A stretch of DNA of 64,000 bases from Paenibacillus tepidiphilus. Its GTDB lineage: Bacteria > Bacillota > Bacilli > Paenibacillales > Paenibacillaceae. Each line of letters starts with the position of its first letter. Position 1 is the first letter of the stretch. Below, piece after piece: positions 51,311 to 60,174 of this stretch. Below the pieces are notes generated by a model, which saw nothing but the letters and a program-made list of their open reading frames with translations, had not been told where the DNA came from and searched no databases. The stretch covers positions 220,699 through 284,698 of the forward strand of contig NZ_VWRQ01000007.1 in assembly GCF_008635795.1 (NCBI RefSeq), in the 5' to 3' direction. A program made the position numbers and the translations under genes.

Positions 51311-52845
51311 CGGCCATCGCCTCCCGTGGTTTTGTTCTTGAGCCATTTCGGCGCACCTTTATTCTTGCGGATCTTCTCGCTCTCGGCGCTGCGCTTCTTG
51401 CCTCCCGGCGCAGCTGCCCCACGTCCGCCTGGCGCAGCTGCCCCGCGTCCGCCTGGCGCCGCACTTCCCCGGCCCGCTGCCGCCGGCCCGCGTCCGGCCG
51501 GCGCAGCTCCCGCGCCGCGGCGCTGCTGCGGCCGCGCTTCACCGCCGGGCGCAGCTTCCGCCCGCCGCCCGTCCCGGGCGCTGCCAGGCTCCGGCTGCGC
51601 GCCGGAGATCCGCGCCGGCTTGCCGGCACCGTGCGGCGGCTGGCCATCGCGGCGCGGGCCTCCGCCGCTCTCCCGGCCCCTGCCGGCATCGCGGTCTGCC
51701 CGCGCTTCATCCGCGGCGACTGCCTTGCCGGCGAACAGCTCGCGCTGCTCCAGCCGGATATCCAGCTCGCGCGCGAATTTGCGCATGATGAACGTCTGCT
51801 GCTCCGTGACGATCGAGACTGACAGGCCGCGCCGGCCCATCCGCCCGGTCCGTCCGGCCCGGTGCACATAATGCTCGGCGTCGAATGCCGGATCGTAGCT
51901 GACCACCAGCGCCAGATCCTCGATGTCCAGCCCTCTGGCTGCCACATCACTGGCCACCAGGACGCGGAACTTGCCGTCACGGAAGCGGTTCAGCACATGG
52001 CTGCGTGTTACCTTGTCGGCATCCCCGTACAATGCCGCGGCCGGAAGCCCCAGGAAATTCAGCTTGGCCTCTACCTCGGCGATGTCTTCGGTAGCGTTCA
52101 CGAACACAATCGCCCGCTTCGGGTTGAACGCGCGGATGACCCGGCGCAGCATATCGATCTTGTTCCGCTCTTCAGTGACCACATAGATATGCTCCAGCCC
52201 TTCGGCGGTCATCACTCCCGGATCGATGCCGATCTCGGCCGGATTCTTCATCTCCCTGGCCGCCAGATTCCGGGTCTCTTCGCCCAGTGTGGCTGAGAGC
52301 ATAACCAGTTGGCGTGTACGCAGTGCGCTGCTTACGATCTTCGCCACCTCGCCCGCTCCGCTGAGCTGGAACATCTGGTCGGCCTCGTCCAGAACGATCG
52401 TGCCGACTTCATGCATCTTCAGCTTGCGCAGCCCGATCAGCTCCCGTATGCGGCCGGGAGTCCCGACCACCAGCTGCGGATGCTCGCGCAGCTTCTCGAT
52501 CTGGCGCTTGACCGCCGCCCCGCCGATCAGCGCCTGCGTCTTGATGCCGCGGTGGGCGCCGTAGCGCTCGGCCTCGCGGACGATTTGCATCGCCAGCTCC
52601 TGGGTCGGCGCCAGGATCAGCTTCTGCACCACCTTCTGCTGCGGGTCGATGCCCTGAAGCAGCGGCAGCAGGTAGGCCAAGGTTTTGCCGGTGCCTGTCT
52701 GGGACGCGGCAAGCACGTCTCTTCCCGCGAGCAGCAGCGGAATGGTCTGCTCCTGAACCGGGGATGGTGCGGTAATGCCGAATTCCGACAGCCTGGCAAC
52801 CAGATCGTCCTGGATGCCGATGGCCGCAAAAGAAGCTTTATTCAT
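51307..52845 (-). CDS. DEAD-box RNA helicase
   Basis: 512 residues. Q-motif region at the N-terminus, motif I SQTGTGKT at 48-55, TPGR at 129-132, DEAD at 153-156, SAT at 184-186, and HRAGRTGR near 345. The C-terminal about 130 residues are Arg/Gly/Ala-rich, ending in a repeated GRGAAAPGG-type element and a Lys-rich tip, an RNA-binding tail. Likely acts in ribosome assembly, RNA decay or cold adaptation. Unusually, it is joined to ecsA by a 4-base overlap. The last third is much more GC-rich than the core. Confidence 0.93.
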   Translation of the reverse strand: MNKASFAAIGIQDDLVARLSEFGITAPSPVQEQTIPLLLAGRDVLAASQTGTGKTLAYLLPLLQGIDPQQKVVQKLILAPTQELAMQIVREAERYGAHRGIKTQALIGGAAVKRQIEKLREHPQLVVGTPGRIRELIGLRKLKMHEVGTIVLDEADQMFQLSGAGEVAKIVSSALRTRQLVMLSATLGEETRNLAAREMKNPAEIGIDPGVMTAEGLEHIYVVTEERNKIDMLRRVIRAFNPKRAIVFVNATEDIAEVEAKLNFLGLPAAALYGDADKVTRSHVLNRFRDGKFRVLVASDVAARGLDIEDLALVVSYDPAFDAEHYVHRAGRTGRMGRRGLSVSIVTEQQTFIMRKFARELDIRLEQRELFAGKAVAADEARADRDAGRGRESGGGPRRDGQPPHGAGKPARISGAQPEPGSARDGRRAEAAPGGEARPQQRRGAGAAPAGRGPAAAGRGSAAPGGRGAAAPGGRGAAAPGGKKRSAESEKIRKNKGAPKWLKNKTTGGDGR

Positions 52846-52898
52846 AACAAGAGTTCATCCTTTTCGCTTGAAATAATAGATTATCTTCATTATATGCC

Positions 52899-52927
52899 AA
52901 AAAGGCCTCTCCACCAAATGGAAGGCC
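52899..52927 (-). terminator. Terminator of the SDR gene
   Basis: GGCCTTCCA pairs with TGGAGAGGCC with a small bulge, followed by T5 on the minus strand; 74 bases after the stop. Confidence 0.6.
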
Positions 52928-53000
52928 GTGCCGGTAACGCTGTCCGCCGGGCAATGCTTCCCGGCAACGGCTCTCCGCTGCCGGAATGCCGCGGGACCCG

Positions 53001-53777
53001 CTATTTCCGGTTCATCGCATTATAGGTAAGTTTATCGGCAAGCCGGGGGAATAAGCCGTACAGCCGGATGCCGATGGCCGCAAGCCGGGGCAGGTCCACT
53101 TCCTCCTTGCCCTTCTCCATCAGCTGCACAATCTTCTCCGCCACATGCTCCGGCGTCATCATCATCCGGGCCACATTCTTCTCATAGCTGCCGGAAGGAT
53201 CGGCAATCTTGAAGAAATCGGTGGCAATCGGTCCCGGATTGACGGCCGAGACTACAATGCCGCGCTTGCGAAGCTCCTGGCGGAGCGCATTGGTGAAGCC
53301 CAGCACCGCATGCTTCGTGGCGGTATAGGCGACGGCCCGGGAAGAGCCGATCTTGCCGGCCATGGAGGCCACGTTGACAATCTGGCCGCTGCCGCGCGCC
53401 AGCATATGCGGAACGGCAGCCTTGGTGCAGCGGACGATCCCCATATAGTTCACGTCCATCATATCGTCGAACTCCGCTGACTCCATTTCCGTGAAATCAG
53501 CAAATTTGCCGTACCCCGCATTGTTGAGCAGGATGTCGATTCTGCCATAGGCGCTCAGAATATCTGCAAACACCCGGTTCACCATCTCTTCGTCCCGCAC
53601 ATCGCAGACGTACAGTCCAAATACGCCCGGAAGTTCGGCTGCCACCTGCTGCAGCTTCTCCTCCGAACGGGCGAGCAGTACGGGAATTGCGCCGCGTCTG
53701 CTGAGCAGCTGCGCGGTCAGCGCCCCGATTCCGCTGGAAGCCCCCGTAATGACGACGACCTTATCTTGTAACTGCAT
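53001..53777 (-). CDS. Short-chain dehydrogenase/reductase
   Basis: 258 residues, classical SDR. TGASSGIG at 11-18, NNAG at 85-88, Ser138, Tyr151-x3-Lys155, and PGPIATDFF after it. The C-terminal extension (RLAAIGIRLYGLFPRLADKL) is hydrophobic and typical of the DltE/YqjQ-like group of lipid- or aldehyde-reducing SDRs. NADP(H) preference is likely from the basic residues after the second strand (LLARSEEK). The substrate is unknown. Confidence 0.93.
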   Translation of the reverse strand: MQLQDKVVVITGASSGIGALTAQLLSRRGAIPVLLARSEEKLQQVAAELPGVFGLYVCDVRDEEMVNRVFADILSAYGRIDILLNNAGYGKFADFTEMESAEFDDMMDVNYMGIVRCTKAAVPHMLARGSGQIVNVASMAGKIGSSRAVAYTATKHAVLGFTNALRQELRKRGIVVSAVNPGPIATDFFKIADPSGSYEKNVARMMMTPEHVAEKIVQLMEKGKEEVDLPRLAAIGIRLYGLFPRLADKLTYNAMNRK

Positions 53778-53806
53778 GAATGACCATCAGCTCCTGACTG
53801 TCCGGT

Positions 53807-54262
53807 TTAAGAGATCATCACCTGAATATCGAGTTCTCCGATGCCTTCCATTACGAGCGGAATGCTCAGCGCCTTGCGCGGCAGAACAGACATCCCTTCG
53901 GTCTTCACCAGCTTCGGCGGAGTAATGTCCACCGCTACGCCCTGATTGGAGAGAATGGTGCTGGCATTGCCGCTGATCATATTGCCCAGCTCGGAGATTG
54001 CGCTCTGACCCATTTCATCCATTTCCGTAATCACATAACCGCCCATCATGGCCGACACCATCTTCAGCGCTACCTGCTCGGCCAATCCAAAAATAATATC
54101 TCCGCTTAACTGGCCGGTCATTCCCACTTGAATCCATATATGATTGTCGATCAGTTCAATGTCCTTAACACCCAGATTACCGGTGGATGGCGAGACCTGT
54201 ATCACCTGCTCAATTACAATTCGTGCAGATTCTAGAAATGGATTGATGACTTCTGCTTTCAT
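53807..54262 (-). CDS. cheX: CheX-family CheY-P phosphatase
   Basis: 151 residues. The Glu-x2-Asn catalytic signature of the CheC/CheX/FliY phosphatases is seen once, as SELGNMISGNA (about residues 90-100), and the protein has the usual CheX length. Dephosphorylates CheY-P in chemotaxis. A sigma-D-like promoter 77 bases upstream supports membership of the motility regulon. The MCP at 39075 is the only other chemotaxis gene here. Confidence 0.92.
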   Translation of the reverse strand: MKAEVINPFLESARIVIEQVIQVSPSTGNLGVKDIELIDNHIWIQVGMTGQLSGDIIFGLAEQVALKMVSAMMGGYVITEMDEMGQSAISELGNMISGNASTILSNQGVAVDITPPKLVKTEGMSVLPRKALSIPLVMEGIGELDIQVMIS

Positions 54263-54338
54263 GAAAGTGCTGTCCCTCCTCTACCGTCCTTTTGTCGTAA
54301 ACCTAAAGTCCCATCAATAATGATTAATTATACTTCAT

Positions 54339-54364
54339 ATATCGGTATTATTCACCAAAAATTA
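54339..54364 (-). promoter_or_regulatory. Sigma-D-like promoter of cheX
   Basis: On the minus strand ACCGATAT (54339-54346) matches seven of eight bases of the sigma-D -10 element GCCGATAT; TAAT (54361-54364) sits 14 bases upstream, three of four bases of TAAA. Confidence 0.5.
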
Positions 54365-54408
54365 AGCCCTTTGTCGAAGGATTCTCCCGGCGACTTTCCT
54401 GTCCAACA

Positions 54409-54437
54409 TTGCTCTGCCGGATGGAATCTCCTATAAT
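54409..54437 (+). promoter_or_regulatory. Sigma-A-like promoter of the LysR gene
   Basis: TTGCTC (54409-54414), 17-base spacer, TATAAT (54432-54437). The start codon is 214 bases downstream, leaving a long leader in which I see no known riboswitch; it contains dyad-rich sequence. No other gene in 54263-54650. Confidence 0.5.
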
Positions 54438-54650
54438 TTAATAAAATAACAACACCCGGCGTAAGCTATTCCGGAAATATCCCGCAGGATCGGCCTTGTT
54501 AAATTGAGTCGCCCCAGCAATACCGTCATTTTTTATATTCACGGAAATCCTGTCATGATTCGGTTCGAAACACCATTATTTATTTTAAGACGCCCTTTCG
54601 AGATGGCCGTGAACGCGGGACCATCTTGGCAGGACCAAAGGGGGAAGTCC

Positions 54651-55550
54651 ATGAATATCAGCCAACTTGAGACCTTGATAACTATTTCCAAAACCATGAG
54701 CTTCCGCAAAGCGGGTGAGCTGCTGAATTTGACCCAGCCGGCGGTATCGGCCCAAATTAAAAGTCTGGAGGAGGAGTTCAAAACCCAGCTCGTCGACCGG
54801 AATCAGCCGGTGACCCTGACCGACAGGGGCCAGGTGTTCCTGACTCACGCGGAGCAGATTGTGGGCATCGTCGAAGAATTGAAGCAGCGCCTTGCAGATC
54901 TTGATGAGAACCCCCAAGGGCACATTGTTCTAGGTACGACCACCTCCATTGCCATTCAAATTTTACCGCGCGTTTTATCTTACTTTCAGGACCAGTTCCC
55001 GCATATCAAAACATCGATTTCCTCGATGTCTTCGTCACAAATATACCAGCATGTCGAGAACGGCCTGGTCGATGTCGGCATCGGCTACCTGATCGGCGAC
55101 AGCCCGGGAATGACCACCTCCGTGCTGTATTATGACACCTTTGAGCTTGTCGTATCACCAAGGCATCCGCTGGCGGAGGCAGTCTCCGGCGATGTCGGAT
55201 TGCTTGGACAGATCCCGCTGATCCTGCTGTCCCCGGACACCGTGGGCCGCCGCTTCGCCGATGATGTAATGGCACACCATGGTATTCAGCCCCAGGTCAT
55301 CATGGAGCTGACGAGCAGCGAGGAAGTGAAGCGGATGGTCGAGCTTGACCTGGGGGCCGCTGTGATATCCAGGCAGTCGGTCATGTCCGAAGTCCGCAGC
55401 GGGACCCTGAAGATCATCCCCATTGCCGAGCTGGAAGTCAGCCATCCCGTCGGCGTCATTACCAAAGCCGGCAAATATGTCACCTCTGCCATGCGGCAGT
55501 TCCTGAGCGATTTGAAAGGCATGAACGAAACACAATTCAGAGGAAAATAA
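54651..55550 (+). CDS. LysR-family transcriptional regulator
   Basis: 299 residues. N-terminal winged helix (KAGELLNLTQPAVSAQIKSLE, about 18-38) and a periplasmic-binding-protein-like effector domain beginning at about 90 (IVLGTTTSIAIQILPRVL). GGGGGAA before ATG 54651 decides the start; the longer ORF to 54504 lacks a ribosome site. The downstream PHP phosphatase is in the same direction 43 bases away and may be co-transcribed. The effector is unknown. Confidence 0.92.
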   Translation: MNISQLETLITISKTMSFRKAGELLNLTQPAVSAQIKSLEEEFKTQLVDRNQPVTLTDRGQVFLTHAEQIVGIVEELKQRLADLDENPQGHIVLGTTTSIAIQILPRVLSYFQDQFPHIKTSISSMSSSQIYQHVENGLVDVGIGYLIGDSPGMTTSVLYYDTFELVVSPRHPLAEAVSGDVGLLGQIPLILLSPDTVGRRFADDVMAHHGIQPQVIMELTSSEEVKRMVELDLGAAVISRQSVMSEVRSGTLKIIPIAELEVSHPVGVITKAGKYVTSAMRQFLSDLKGMNETQFRGK

Positions 55551-55593
55551 TTTTAATCGTAACCCACAAAGGCCAAAGGAGATGTGACCATCC

Positions 55594-56403
55594 ATGAATT
55601 TCGACCTGCATACCCATCATTTCCGCTGCGGCCATGCCGACGGAAGTATCCGGGATTATATTGAAGCCGGCATGGCCGCCGGGCTTGAAGTCATAGGCAT
55701 TTCTGACCATACGCCTTATTTCGCCAGCCCCGAGGAGCAGGCCTTCCCCCATATCGCCATGGCCAAGGCCGAGCTGGCCCATTATGTCGACGAGGTGCTG
55801 TCCCTGAAGCGGGAATATGCCGGCCGCATCGACGTGCTGCTGGGCATCGAGTCCGATTACTTTGAGCCGCATGCAGGACTGTACCGGGACACGCTGGCCG
55901 CCTATCCTTTTGACTATATCATCGGTTCTGTACATAGCGTTGATGAGGTCAGCATCTTTAACAAAGGCCGCTGGAAAGGACTCGGCCCGCAGGAGAAGCA
56001 GCGGGTGAAGGCCGAGTATTACCGGCTGATTACCCAGTCGGCGCGCAGCGGCATGTTCCAGATTCTCGGCCATATCGATGCCATGAAGGGCAACTTCCCG
56101 GCATTCGCAGAGATTCCCGCCGCCGCCGAAGTGGATGAAGCACTGCGCGTCATCGGTGAATGCGGCGTCGCCATTGAGATTAACACCTCCGGCGGCACCA
56201 AGCTGTGCGGCGGCTGGTACCCGTCGGATGATATACTGGAGCGCGCGCTGCATTATGGCGTTGATGTTACCTTTGGCTCTGATGCGCACAAGCCCTCCCG
56301 TGTCGCCGATCAGCGTGAGGCTGTAGCCGCCCGCCTGAAGGAGATCGGATTTACGCATTGGGTGTACTATAAGCAGCAAGAGAAGCAGACTGTAGCGATA
56401 TAA
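55594..56403 (+). CDS. PHP-domain histidinol-phosphatase-like
   Basis: 269 residues. PHP metal motifs: HTHHFRCGHADG (His pairs) at the start, ISDHTPY, IGSVHSV, LGHIDAM, and a C-terminal FGSDAHKP. This is the HisK/HisJ-type histidinol-phosphate phosphatase group, which releases histidinol from its phosphate, although PHP proteins also include phosphoesterases of other small molecules. AAAGGAG precedes the ATG at 13 bases, longer than usual. Not near his genes. Confidence 0.9.
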   Translation: MNFDLHTHHFRCGHADGSIRDYIEAGMAAGLEVIGISDHTPYFASPEEQAFPHIAMAKAELAHYVDEVLSLKREYAGRIDVLLGIESDYFEPHAGLYRDTLAAYPFDYIIGSVHSVDEVSIFNKGRWKGLGPQEKQRVKAEYYRLITQSARSGMFQILGHIDAMKGNFPAFAEIPAAAEVDEALRVIGECGVAIEINTSGGTKLCGGWYPSDDILERALHYGVDVTFGSDAHKPSRVADQREAVAARLKEIGFTHWVYYKQQEKQTVAI

Positions 56404-56418
56404 CCTTAAGACAACAAG

Positions 56419-56465
56419 AAGGAGCTGTCCAAATGCCATGTTAAGGGCACTTGGAACAGCTCCTT
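56419..56465. terminator. Convergent terminator hairpin
   Basis: AAGGAGCTGT and ACAGCTCCTT enclose a further imperfect stem; lies between convergent genes (PHP gene on plus, nitroreductase on minus). No strong U-run on either side. Confidence 0.55.
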
Positions 56466-56496
56466 CCACGTTCCGGGGAGATAACTGCGGCTTGTA

Positions 56497-57249
56497 TTAT
56501 TTCTGCAGATTATCGCAGGTGAAGCCCTGCCGGGGTAATGTCTGCCCGGCGTCGCCGTACTGCGGATTGAGCGAATAGAAATGGGCGATGACCGCGCTCC
56601 AGTCCCGCTCCGTCTGCCCCACAGCCTTCAGATACTCGCGGAAGGCAGCATTGTATTCTGCGATGTAACCCTGGGTATCCCGGTTATACCGCTCCTCATG
56701 GCAGACCGCTTCAAGCGGCAGGCGCGGCTTCTTTGGCAATTCCTCACCCGGGTAGCCGACGCATAAGCCGGCGACCGGGAAGACATATTCCGGCAGCTCC
56801 AGCAGCTCAATGACGGCCGCTGTATTGCGGCGTATGCCGCCGATCGGGATAATTCCGAGCCCGAGCGACTCCGCAGCCGCAATAGCATTCCCCATGGCGA
56901 TGCCGACATCGGTGGCGCCGACCAGCAGCGCATCCACGTCGCGCGCCGCTTCATACGGCTGGCCTTCCAGCTCGCAAGCCAGCCTGGTACGGTAGAAATC
57001 AAGGCAGAAGACCAGAAATACCGGCGCTTCGGCTACATGCCGCTGATTGCCGCTCAATGCTGCCAGCCGCTCCTTGTGCGATTCCTGATGCACGAATATA
57101 ATCGTCATCTGCTGCCCGTTCACCCAGGAAGGCGCTGCCTGTGCTGCTTCGGCAATGCGGCGCAGCTTGTCCGGCTCCACCGGCTTCGCCGCATATTTTC
57201 GGTAAGAACGGTGATTCATTAATGTATTCAGCACTTCATTCTCGTTCAT
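56497..57249 (-). CDS. Nitroreductase family (NfsA/FRP-like) flavoprotein
   Basis: 250 residues. The N-terminal HRSYRKYAAKPV is the FMN-binding Arg motif of nitroreductases; PSWVNGQQ and a later IPIGGIRRN, then GLCVGYPGEELPKKPRLP. NADPH-dependent FMN enzymes of this type reduce nitro compounds, quinones or flavins. ATGA overlap with the preceding stalk-domain gene, an unusual partner. Two Cys (near 185 and 246) are not part of the family motif. Confidence 0.92.
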   Translation of the reverse strand: MNENEVLNTLMNHRSYRKYAAKPVEPDKLRRIAEAAQAAPSWVNGQQMTIIFVHQESHKERLAALSGNQRHVAEAPVFLVFCLDFYRTRLACELEGQPYEAARDVDALLVGATDVGIAMGNAIAAAESLGLGIIPIGGIRRNTAAVIELLELPEYVFPVAGLCVGYPGEELPKKPRLPLEAVCHEERYNRDTQGYIAEYNAAFREYLKAVGQTERDWSAVIAHFYSLNPQYGDAGQTLPRQGFTCDNLQK

Positions 57250-58427
57250 GGGAATCCCCCTCCTATGTCGGTTGTTTCCGGCTGTTCAGCCAGTGCTTCC
57301 TGCAAATCGGCGATCCTAACCGCCAGCACGCTCTCCTGTGCACCCTGCAAATAACTGAAATACGAAAAGGTCAGCAAACCATCCTGAGCCGAGCGCAGAT
57401 ACAGATTGTCGCCGTAGTGCATATCTGCGGTGTCTGTATTTTTTTCAATGGAGGCCTGCTCCTCTGAACCCAGAATCGTCTGATACAGGAGCACACCGCG
57501 CTTCGCCAACGGATCAACCACCCATAGCAGCTGACTGGATTCCGCACGGATCAGGAGCAGGCGCTCACCGGCGAACCCCTCCAGCGAATAATGGTCCCGG
57601 CCAAGCCATTCGTTGATATTATAGCTATGCACGACAGCGCCACGATCATTAATATACCGGATACTGCCGCCTTCGGCAAAGACCCACAGCCCGCCCTGCT
57701 TTGCAGTCCGCGGATTTCCATCTCCCCCCGATACCGCAGAATGCAGAACTTGACTGTTATGCACGAACAGCTTCACCGTTACACTGAAGATCAGCGGCTC
57801 GCCCGAAAAAGCGGTAGCGGTAACGATAGACGAACCGCTCTGTGCGATGGGCTGGATGCTCATCTTGGCATAACGCCACTCTTTCAGCTCCACATTCACC
57901 TTACCGATTAGCCTCGGCTCGCCGCTTCCTGCCCTGCTGTAAATTTCTCCGCTCCCGCCGATCCAGAACGCGGCTTGACCCTGCTTGCCGTAAATAAAGC
58001 GGTTCTCCGATTCAAGACGGAGCTCGTTCTCCTCTACGGTAAGACGGGAGCCGGTCAACTGTGCCGCCTCTTTGACGGCGATCATCAATGTTCCCTTCTT
58101 CAGCACCAGATGGCTGCGCTCCAGCGGCACCATTTGTCCATTAACCTTCACTTGCCCCCGATCCGCCTTCACCTCAATGGTCTGGCCCGGAATGTACAGC
58201 GTTGCCGTACGGGACTTCTGTTCCCAGCTCACCTCGTAACCCAGTGACTCAAATGCGGATTTTAGCGGTACCAGATGCATGCCCCCGCTCCGAATCCCCC
58301 CGGAGATCTCCGTTCCGTTCATGAAGTAACGGTAAGACGGGGAGGCGCCGGCAGGTCCGGCCGCACAAGTTAATACCCAGCTTAGTAGCACCAAACCATA
58401 GAATAAACCCCGTCCAGGCCATTTCAT
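57246..58427 (-). CDS. Secreted stalk-domain (copper amine oxidase N-terminal-like) protein
   Basis: 393 residues. Signal peptide: MKWPGRG, a hydrophobic core LFYGLVLLSWVLTCAA and likely cleavage after AGASP region near 30. Then one Cu-amine-oxidase N1 'stalk' domain (SGGMHLVPLKSAFESLGYEV and VNGQMVPLERSHLVL) about 35-130, and a C-terminal beta-rich half resembling a beta-propeller, with RTAKQGGLWVFAEGGSIRYI. GGAGG eight bases before ATG 58427 decides the start over 58478. Probably extracellular or wall bound; its role beside a nitroreductase is unclear. Confidence 0.85.
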   Translation of the reverse strand: MKWPGRGLFYGLVLLSWVLTCAAGPAGASPSYRYFMNGTEISGGIRSGGMHLVPLKSAFESLGYEVSWEQKSRTATLYIPGQTIEVKADRGQVKVNGQMVPLERSHLVLKKGTLMIAVKEAAQLTGSRLTVEENELRLESENRFIYGKQGQAAFWIGGSGEIYSRAGSGEPRLIGKVNVELKEWRYAKMSIQPIAQSGSSIVTATAFSGEPLIFSVTVKLFVHNSQVLHSAVSGGDGNPRTAKQGGLWVFAEGGSIRYINDRGAVVHSYNINEWLGRDHYSLEGFAGERLLLIRAESSQLLWVVDPLAKRGVLLYQTILGSEEQASIEKNTDTADMHYGDNLYLRSAQDGLLTFSYFSYLQGAQESVLAVRIADLQEALAEQPETTDIGGGFP

Positions 58428-58528
58428 GTCATCACCCTCCAATGTCCGAATGAAGCCGATCATACAGCGGGATTCCATATTTTACAATAAACATTGTTAC
58501 GTCCTGTAAGGACAACGGATTTCTGCGC

Positions 58529-58556
58529 AAAAAAATGGACCCGATTGCTCGGGTCC
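58529..58556 (-). terminator. Terminator of the GNAT gene at 58636
   Basis: GGACCCGA pairs with TCGGGTCC around TTGC (minus strand GGACCCGAGCAATCGGGTCC), followed by ATTTTTTT; 80 bases past the stop. Confidence 0.85.
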
Positions 58557-58635
58557 CAACAGCAGTTATATTTTCAAAAGGGGGTCATGTATTTAGTTTA
58601 ACCGGACACTGTTAGAGTTTGATAACGGCTTTATT

Positions 58636-59178
58636 TCATTTGTGTAACAATGTGAATACTTTCATTACATCGCCCGAGCTGCCCGGCATCGGCAGGATTC
58701 GTTCCAGGGACAGCCCGTTCTTCAGCATCACCCGTTCGGAGCGGATATTGCCTCCGCGGCAGCGCCCCTCCACCCGCATCAGGCCCAGCTCCCGCCGTCC
58801 GTAGTCCAGCAGAAGTCCGACCGCTTCGGTCGCGAGGCCCTGCCCCCACCATACCGGGTCAAGCATGTAACCCAGCACGGCAGTCCGTTCATGCCTGTTC
58901 CAGCTTTGCAGCGAGACTGTTCCGATCATCTCCTGACCGCCGCACACATAAATTCCGCTATGCAGCGCCCGGGGATCGGAACCCTGCAGCATCCGGTAGA
59001 CCAGCATATCCAACTGGCTGCGCAGCGGCCCATTCTTGCGGTGCAGCATAATATGCGGCGCGACCTCGGGCTGTGCGAACAGCTCCATCAGCCGCCCGCC
59101 TTCTTCTGCCCGCAGCTGCTTCAGTTCAACCCTCGGTCCCTGCCGGACCGGAAAAGCTGCCGCCTCATAAGTGCTCAT
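58636..59178 (-). CDS. GNAT N-acetyltransferase (RimJ-like)
   Basis: 180 residues. AVLGYMLDPVWWGQGLATEA is the acetyl-CoA loop, followed by GLMRVEGRCRGGNIRSERVMLKNGL, the RimJ/RimL-type beta-5 segment. Acetylates an amine of unknown identity. A T-rich ribosome region precedes its ATG 35 bases after the phosphoesterase gene, so possibly one transcript with it. Confidence 0.9.
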   Translation of the reverse strand: MSTYEAAAFPVRQGPRVELKQLRAEEGGRLMELFAQPEVAPHIMLHRKNGPLRSQLDMLVYRMLQGSDPRALHSGIYVCGGQEMIGTVSLQSWNRHERTAVLGYMLDPVWWGQGLATEAVGLLLDYGRRELGLMRVEGRCRGGNIRSERVMLKNGLSLERILPMPGSSGDVMKVFTLLHK

Positions 59179-59213
59179 TGGCTATCCTCTTTTCTGAGGG
59201 ATGATAAACAGGA

Positions 59214-60122
59214 TTAGTCCCGGCGCAATGTAAGTATCGTCAGCTCCGGCCGGCAGAGCAGCCGGAATGGCATATACGTCTCACCGAAGCCTCTGTTGAC
59301 ATAGACCGGCATTGCGCGATGGTAAGTATAATATAACCCGTTTATGTATTTTTGAGCCCCATATGGGGTATAGGCGGCACCGATAATAGGCAGGCGGATC
59401 TGACCCCCGTGGCTGTGTCCGGATAACTGGAGATGGAACGGGTAGGGCTCCGCCACATCGGCATAATCGGGCTCATGCATCAGCAGCACGGTACAAGTGC
59501 CTTCCGGAATACCGCGGAGCGCCGCTTCCGGGTCAGGCTTGCCGTGCAGCATATCATCCAAACCGGCAATGGCCATCCGTGCACCGCCCTGCTCTATAAT
59601 CTCAGACTGGTTGCGCAGCACATTGAAGCCGGCTTTGTTCAGCAGCAGGGTCAGAAGCTCGGTATTCTTGTAGTCATGGTTGCCGAGCACCGCGAATTTC
59701 CCCAGCTTGGCGGTCAGTTCTTTCAGCAGCGGCACGCTCTCTTCAAGATCCTCGGCAAAGCTGTCGACGATGTCGCCCGTGAAGCAAATGAGGTCAGGCT
59801 CCGCTTCCTTGATATGCTTGACCAGCCGGGCCAGATCCCGGGAATCCTTGTTGAAGCCCAGATGCACGTCGCTGAAATGCACGAGCCGCGTGCCCGCAAA
59901 GGCGGACGGCAGCTGCTTAATCGGCATCTCCAGCCGGGTAATATCCAGCCAGTTCGGCTCACCCTGCCAGGCATATCCGCCGGTCAGCAGACCGGCACCT
60001 ATTACCGTGCCCGCACCGCGGGCGAGGAACTGGCGGCGGGTGATCTTGCGTCTGTTACCGGGTGCCGGCGGGGACTGCCCCGCGCCGGAATCGGGAGAAG
60101 CCCCGGAGGATGGATGGGTCAT
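59214..60122 (-). CDS. Tat-exported metallophosphoesterase (YkuE-like)
   Basis: 302 residues. TRRQFLA (28-34) with twin Arg 29-30 and a following AGTVIGAGLLTGGYA give a Tat signal. Calcineurin-type motifs: FSDVHLGF at 83-90, GDIVD, GNHDY and GHSHGG. B. subtilis YkuE, of the same layout, is a Tat substrate and a wall-bound phosphoesterase. Likely acts outside the membrane on a phosphodiester. The Tat translocase is not in the window. Confidence 0.92.
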   Translation of the reverse strand: MTHPSSGASPDSGAGQSPPAPGNRRKITRRQFLARGAGTVIGAGLLTGGYAWQGEPNWLDITRLEMPIKQLPSAFAGTRLVHFSDVHLGFNKDSRDLARLVKHIKEAEPDLICFTGDIVDSFAEDLEESVPLLKELTAKLGKFAVLGNHDYKNTELLTLLLNKAGFNVLRNQSEIIEQGGARMAIAGLDDMLHGKPDPEAALRGIPEGTCTVLLMHEPDYADVAEPYPFHLQLSGHSHGGQIRLPIIGAAYTPYGAQKYINGLYYTYHRAMPVYVNRGFGETYMPFRLLCRPELTILTLRRD

Positions 60123-60174
60123 AGGGAGATTCTCCTTTCAAACGTATATCTAAAGTCCAGTTGTTGCGCCGGCT

